From NCBI GenBank assembly GCA_900095095.1, contig FMBT01000394.1, positions 1 through 64,000 of the forward strand: 64,000 nt of DNA. The letters are read 5' to 3'. Source of the stretch: Fragilariopsis cylindrus CCMP1102. Its lineage: Eukaryota > Bacillariophyta > Bacillariophyceae > Bacillariales > Bacillariaceae. The notes beneath the pieces were generated by a model. The model made no database searches and was not told where the DNA came from. It saw only the letters and a list, made by a program, of their open reading frames with translations. This document shows, one piece after another, positions 58,146 through 64,000 of this stretch. Numbering within the stretch: the first letter of the stretch is position 1; each line of letters starts with the position of its first letter. A program made the translations under genes and the position numbers.

Positions 58146-58487
58146 TAGTAATAATAACGTCAACAACAACCCCCCCCCCCAAATCAAAACGGATGTCACC
58201 CTAATGGTGTCATCGGCTAATTTTTCATTTAGGAACTCATCAATGGGGTACAACCAATTAAATAGTAAACGTGTTATATTATTATTATAACATATCAAAA
58301 TAATTATCTTTACTCACCATATATATATCCGATTTATCAGTACGGCAAGCGAACGAAGTTGTCAATCGTTAATGCCAAGAAAACAATCGATACATGTCAT
58401 GTAGTCCGAAATAATAAGACGATTTCTATGAACGCTTATTCTTAATTATGTTATGCTATGTTATTGCTATCGTTACTGTTACTGTTC
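58146..58487. other. Intergenic between convergent genes
   Basis: 3' flanks of the DUF6824 gene and the membrane protein gene; contains a C-run near 58171-58180. Confidence 0.5.
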
Positions 58488-59440
58488 CTATGTTTGCTGT
58501 TGTGAACTACTACGTATGTGATACCATTTGTCATGGATACCAATCCATTCACATCTCATTGATAATGCAGGTATATCCACTGTTGTATATGTAGCCACAC
58601 CCCACAGTAGTGGTATCATTTCAATAGAATATCCACCAGCAGCTGTACCTAATTCTGTTGCGACGGATGCAGTTATTTTAGATGTCCATTTTTCTATGAA
58701 ATTTCCTTTTTTTGGTTTTGATGGATGATCCTCCGGTAAATGATATCCTCGTAATACACGCTTTACTTCTTTTTTTGTATCAAATGTATTATTGGGTGGA
58801 CATGTGGATGATAGATAGAAATATAGTCCAGGTACGACCAAGAAAAATAATAGAAATTCAGATACTATGGAGGATAATATTGTTAATACCACGTAACCAA
58901 TTAAGATACCGGCACCATATTTTAAATATTTTTCTTGATCACTATTAGATAAATTAGAAAATGGATTTTGAAATTGAAATGGTGGTGGTGTAGCAGCAGC
59001 AGCAGCAGCAGCAGCAGTAGCATCATTTTTGTTATGACGACCGTCGGCAGCCGTTACTGCTGCTGATCTTCTCATTTCTGTTTCAGTTAATTTTATATAT
59101 TTATAATTCTTGATAGATACAATTTTAATTTCTTTTGATAATGACACAACAGGTTTGCCATTCGAGCCATCCACTAATACTTGGCATGTATCACCATTGT
59201 TCGTCATCACACCTACAATCATATTTGAACCGCAAAAACCAAATATTGAATCATCGTCGTTGCAGTAATGAATATCGATAAAATAATTATCATTTATTGG
59301 GACATTCCGTCGTAATAATCGCACTAAAGAATCATTATTTTTGTATTACTAATTTCAATTGACCAACCATCATTTGGTTTCACAGAACGCAATTGATTGA
59401 GGGCTATTTTTGACGAACGTGTAGTTCCTACTGTTGTCAT
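58488..59440 (-). CDS. Membrane protein of unknown family with paired hydrophobic segments
   Basis: The reading starts at the ATG at 59440 (MTTVGTTRSSKIALNQLRSV) and ends at 58488. One base is missing in a T5 run at 59338-59342; with it the frame is continuous and gives 317 residues. An N-terminal soluble part of ~150 residues (LVRLLRRNVPINDNYF, GFCGSNMIVGVMTNNG) precedes an Ala run. Two close hydrophobic segments follow (AGILIGYVVLTILSSIVSEF and LLFFLVVPGLYFYLSS), which may form a hairpin. A conserved-looking tail contains WGVATYTTVDIPALSMR and CEWIGIHDKWYHIR. I recognise no family. The missing base is again one-base-short. Confidence 0.65.
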
Positions 59441-60629
59441 TTCTTGTCGTTGTTACTTATTTACGTTTGTCTTATTTGTTGTTGCAATGCGTTCAACTCT
59501 GTTCGTCGATGTTCGATAATGGCTGCTGTTACTATTTCACTTTACTATTTTTTGAAAGTAAAAAGTTGTGTGTTCTGTTCTGCTGTTGACTTTCTTTGGA
59601 TTGTCTTGTCGTTACGGGACTCGGAAATTTTCGATCGCGGATGCATATGGGGGGGGGGTCCTTGAAAACTCCTTAACGCGAACTTTTTATTTCTGAAAAG
59701 TTAGTGTTTTGAACTGAATGAAACGGTATGTTCCAGCACGTGCGTGACTGGATTTTTTACTCTGTATCTTCAAATCTATACAATGCGAAAGAAAGAAAGA
59801 TACCATTCCATTCTTCACACCAACCAATTATTGATCAATAATCAATCCATCAATTGAATTAAGAATGAATCAATGATATCAAATTAATGTGACGGGAAAC
59901 AACAACAGAAGACAGCAGCATGGAGGTGCAGTACTTATTGGTGATATCTTGGGACCGTATATGGGACCGATATCGATGGCATATCATTACCAATACAAAT
60001 CGAATAGCTTAACACTCCATCAACGGATGACGAAGAATGATAGAGACGATGGCAATTACATTAAATAACAATTAAGATTCGAAATCCATTAATTACCATC
60101 CAGTCCCATCAGTTCAACAAGGATGAATATAAATATCCGGTACTATTCGAACTGCTGAATATCTCTACTTCAATAAATGGCAATGCAAATATTACGAAAG
60201 GAAGTAAGGAACAAAACAAGTTGAAGCAATGACTTATGTTCCTCTCTTGCGGCTGTCAGCTCTTTTTATTTCTTCTGTTCGTTCGTCTCACAAAATAAGT
60301 CAATTCAAATACAAAATGGAATTCATTGAATAATAATAGAAGTAATAATTATTATAATACGATACATACTGGTATGCTACTTCTTCTACTACTACTATTA
60401 CTAGTAATAATAATAACAATGAAGGAGATGAATTGTTTCAGGAACATATATATTTGAACTTAGAACACAATGATGTTGCATGGAATATAATAGGACTGTT
60501 TACATAATATTGGCATGGTGACTTATTGTTGACCACTTTTTGCTATAATCCTTTCCATTTTCTTTCTTTCTTTCTTTCATTCCTTCCTTCCTTCCTTCCT
60601 TCTTTCTTCTTTCTTTCTTCTTTCTTTCT
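59441..60629. other. Intergenic, nothing seen
   Basis: Contains a G9 run near 59649-59657 and a long C/T tract near 60560-60630 that abuts the 3' end of the transporter gene. No protein-like frame. Confidence 0.5.
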
Positions 60630-60630
60630 T
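60561..60630. repeat. (TTTC)n tract at the 3' end of the transporter gene
   Basis: TTTC, TTCC and TTTCTTC units fill about 70 bases immediately 3' of the stop codon of the transporter gene, where it would lie in the 3' UTR (as GAAA on the coding strand). Confidence 0.85.
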
Positions 60631-62922
60631 TAACATTTGTAACATTTTGCAAAGAAACCATTTCCAATTGATTCAGCTTGTTCGACCATAGTTACAGCGG
60701 ATGCTGGTGTCGTATGGTAGTAAAAGAAGAAGAAGGGGGGGTTGTACATTATATGAGACCACCAATGGAACGATGCATAATTGAATAAAATGAATGCGGA
60801 CTAATAAATGCGGACAAATTTTAATACAATATAAATACATTGTATCTACCACGTTTTTTAACTTACCCCATCCACCCATACATAGACCAAAAATGAAAAT
60901 AAGTGCAGCAATACTCCAATTAATTGTTTTGGTGGTCATATAATTTGCATTTAATGGTGCATTCTTTGCTTTACTATCAAATTTATCCTTGTATTATAAT
61001 GTTTATTATATGCAACAGCTGGTATAATGTATGTTGCAAGTGATGTTGAGAATGCACCAACAAGACTATTCATGACACCAAAAAATGGCAACGCTATGGC
61101 AATTAATAACATAATACCAACAATAATATATCTAACAAAAACTTTCAGTAGATAATGTTTATGATCGATTTTCAAAACTTTTTCTGTCATAACAAATAAT
61201 GGACCTGCAAATAAACCAAATGCAACCACCTCATGTAAACACATCAATACAACACTAATCTGTCTAAATACAGTTTCATCAAATAGATAGAATGCATTTT
61301 GTTGTGTTGCAGCTTCCGATCCAAATCTATAGTATCCAGCTATACCATTTGGTAATGTAATAGTATATACATATAATATAGACCATCCATATGCAACATC
61401 GTATCGGCTTGGTTTGTTCCTGTTGTGTTATGAGTGATGATTTTCATGTTATAATGGCATATGTTATGGTTGTTTAAACAGACGCGTTATTAAAATAGTA
61501 GTAGTATAATAAGAGGCGGTAGGAAAAAAAAAAATGAGAAGATGGATGAGTAATAATAGTTGTAATAATTTACTTAGAGTAATAAGCACTATACTGAAGA
61601 CCACACACGAATATTAAAAGTACTAAACAACTTACATAACATCAGCTTTTTCCATGCCAGCAGCATGTGTACCAAACATAAATAGCATTGCAGAAAAACA
61701 TGTAAAGAAAGACTGTAATGTTGTCGGTCCAGTATAATCAACGTTAGGTATTGGTCCTTCAACCAATGATGTAATTGTCATATACCACCCGGTATACGTT
61801 GTTGCAATCAAACCCAAGAATGTAAATGCACGATATTCACGATACGTTGGTATGAAGCATGTCAATGAAACAACAGCACCAACAATACAACTTAATAAAC
61901 GTTTATCAATACCCCAATTTAATAAATATAAATTGGATGATGTACTGATAATTTGAGCAACAGACAATCCACCAAGTGCTAAAATAACAATAAAAATTGA
62001 GAATGTACCCCATATTGGTCCTGCTGCCCAAAAAATTAAATCTATTCAATAAGAAGAGAAACGATGGATAAAATGCAAGTTGATGAGCATGAGGATGAGC
62101 ATAAATCGCACGAGGGGAATAATATAAGACGTAATGCTATACAGGAGTATAATTGCTCTACGGCATTATACGTTGTGTTCGTGATCGTACGTTTGTTCGG
62201 ATCCATTCGCACGTTACGTACATCAGCTAGTGCCTCTTCATTTACTTACCATGATAGGATGTAATATGATCATTTTTACCTGTATGACGATGATCTACTT
62301 TATCTTCGTCATAAAAGTCGTCATCACCGATAACGTCATTGCCATTGCCATTGTCCTCATTACCGTCACCATTTTCACCATTGTCATCATTGTCAGCTAC
62401 TGCCGCCGGCATATTATTAACCAAAGCCGCTCTTTTTGCAATGAAATATTTTTCTTTACGATATTCTACAAGTAAAGAAATCAATAAATTTTGTGTCCAC
62501 ATTCCTGCACATGAAACTAAAATTAATAGGATGATAGCTGATATGATTAATAATATTTGTAGAAAAGAGATAGAGAAAGGAAAAATTAGTACAATAGTAG
62601 TAAAGAACCTGTGATGGAATATAATAGAATCGTAAACGACATATTGTCTTCTCGACGTCGACTCACCTAAACTAAACCCCATATTAGCAAAGATCCATGG
62701 CAATGTTAGAATAGACTGACCAATTTGTTGTGATGCTTCCATTAATACAGCATCAAAGAATGTACCACCACTGAACCATGACGAGAAAACGGACTTATTT
62801 GAGGATGGAGGACTGCCTTTTTTCGTTCCACCATCAACCGACATTTCTTCCGAAATGCCATCAACGGCAGTTTCAGAAATGAATTTCGTACCACTTTCTT
62901 TAACTTCTAGATCAGCTGACAT
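60630..62922 (-). CDS. AUX1/LAX-like amino-acid/auxin permease (AAAP family); five exons
   Basis: Exons 62922-62667, 62608-62250, 62041-61636, 61419-60867 and 60703-60630, about 549 residues. It is a member of the amino acid/auxin permease family and closest in motif order to plant AUX1/LAX: GQSILTLPWIFANMGFSLG, GMWTQNLLISLLVEYRKEK, FIPTYREYRAFTFLGLIATT followed by YTGWYMTITSLV, FMFGTHAAGMEKADVM, YTITLPNGIAGYYRFG, LMCLHEVVAFGLFAGPLF, LPFFGVMNSLVGAFSTSLAT, CMGGWGK and the Cys-containing end FFAKCYKC, which matches the plant carrier's C-terminus. An acidic Asp/Asn loop follows the third block. It should be a proton-coupled importer of an amino acid or indole acid. Two exons are one base short (near 62593 and near 60990); adding them closes all phases. 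The exon model is strong. Substrate is unknown. Confidence 0.9.
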
Positions 62923-64000
62923 GATAGGTAAATCAATTGAATGGATTAGTCCCTAGTGAGGGAGCGGGTGAGCGAGTGAGCGAGTGAATGAGATGTACGT
63001 TCTTACTATTCCAACTTTCCTATTTTTCTTTATTGTTGAGAGCGACAAACTAGAATTATGAGATCGATTTTCGATCACTTTTTGAGACGAGAAGAACACG
63101 ATTAATAAAGCTACAGCACTGTGTGTATCTAATGAACAAAGCTAAGAGGTTAGTGAGTGAATGCAAGTGATGAAGTACGACGTACGTGATGATGACAATA
63201 ATTGTATGTACGAATTTTTGTCACACTTTTGTTCTTTCATACAAGTATCACGCTAAAATAAAAAGAACAACACTGTCTTTTGAGATACAGAAAAAGAGCG
63301 AAAAGAACAACACTGTCTTTTGAGATACAGAAAAAGACATGGATTTTTTGTACGTGCTACGTGCTCCTCCAGCGAACGCAAACTTAGCGTAAGATTTTAC
63401 ACGACAACTTTCAAACGATAAAAGGACGGAGATTGAGTGAAGATTAATTCGAGTCGAATGACCAATTTTACTTACTGTATTTATTAATTTCTTTTCTCTA
63501 AATACGCTTACGATTGCGTATAAAAAGTTATCAGCTAAAACCTGACACTAAGTTTGCTTTCGCTGGATGAAGTATTATATCAATAATGCCTCCCATTTTC
63601 GAATTTTATCGTGTTCTTCAGAATAATACGATATTTCGCGATCAAAGATTTTGTCAGTGAGTCGAGTGAGTCGAGTGAGTCGAGTTCCGGAATGTAAAAA
63701 AAGCCAAGAACAGCGAAACAGAAAAAAGCAAAATTAAACCGACGCATTGCATACATTATTGCACACAACATTATTTCACATAACAACAATAACAACAATA
63801 GGATGACAACATACATGCGGGACCAATTCAGGATTGATACATCTACATCCTCCGTACAACGCTTGTTTCGTACGCGCTGTCGTTTGAAAATTTAGCGTGT
63901 GTAAATGCACGGAGGAAGTATTCGATTCTTCTTCGACTCATTCATTCACCAATCTTTGTTTGAGGCGCGCTGCAAAGTGAGATTGAGATTTCTGGGTTGA
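62923..64000. other. Intergenic with short repeats
   Basis: A GAGCGAGTGAGCGAGTGA tract near 62969, a 40-bp direct repeat at 63261-63338 and a GTGAGTCGAGTGAGTCGAGT tract near 63657. No gene is seen. It presumably includes the transporter's 5' flank. Confidence 0.6.
63261..63338 (+). repeat. 40-bp tandem repeat, two copies
   Basis: Both copies contain AAAAGAACAACACTGTCTTT followed by TGAGATACAGAAAAAGA; the second starts at 63301. No differences are seen in the shared part. Confidence 0.95.

Overview
The window looks like nuclear DNA of a diatom, most likely a cold-water pennate species. Five things point there. Introns are short GT-AG introns in AT-rich DNA. Several proteins carry plastid-type leaders. 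Stramenopile/diatom families are present (DUF6824, a DUF285 surface protein with a PS-rich stalk, fossil Copia-type pieces). The codons are AT-ending and rich in Asn, Gln and Ser runs. Two DUF3494 ice-binding protein genes, a hallmark of sea-ice diatoms, lie within 5 kb of each other. Species was inferred from content only; no search was run.

Layout: 1-12.5 kb holds a spliced gene of the family usually annotated '3-methyladenine DNA glycosylase', a secreted DUF285 repeat protein, a decayed DUF6824 copy and two low-complexity diatom proteins on the minus strand. 13.3-22.3 kb is one ten-exon minus-strand gene for a CHD-type chromatin remodeller of about 2,430 residues; two of its introns are copies of each other. 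22.4-29 kb is gene-poor: a degenerate ~140-bp repeat array holding broken Copia-type pieces, plus a 225-bp tandem repeat. 29-32 kb has a single-C2-domain protein and a dual-specificity phosphatase with a GPALPP-like tail. 32.3-38.6 kb is the ice-binding cluster: a repeat-rich leader, ice-binding gene 1 (+), a spliced 2-oxoglutarate oxygenase (+), ice-binding gene 2 (-), then local repeats and a ~200-bp inverted-repeat element. 40-49 kb has two membrane proteins (one with six copies of an unnamed Trp/Tyr repeat), an alpha/beta hydrolase and a thylakoid-lumen PsbQ-like protein. 49.1-52.2 kb is a gene-free ~190-bp satellite region. 52-63 kb has a Tic22-like protein, an intact DUF6824 regulator, a small membrane protein and an AUX1/LAX-like transporter in five exons.

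Four or five genes can only be read through if single bases are added back, nearly always as one base missing in or near a homopolymer. Exon phases then close exactly. This one-directional pattern looks like residual long-read consensus error rather than gene death, so frames here should be treated with care. No tRNA, rRNA or CRISPR was found.
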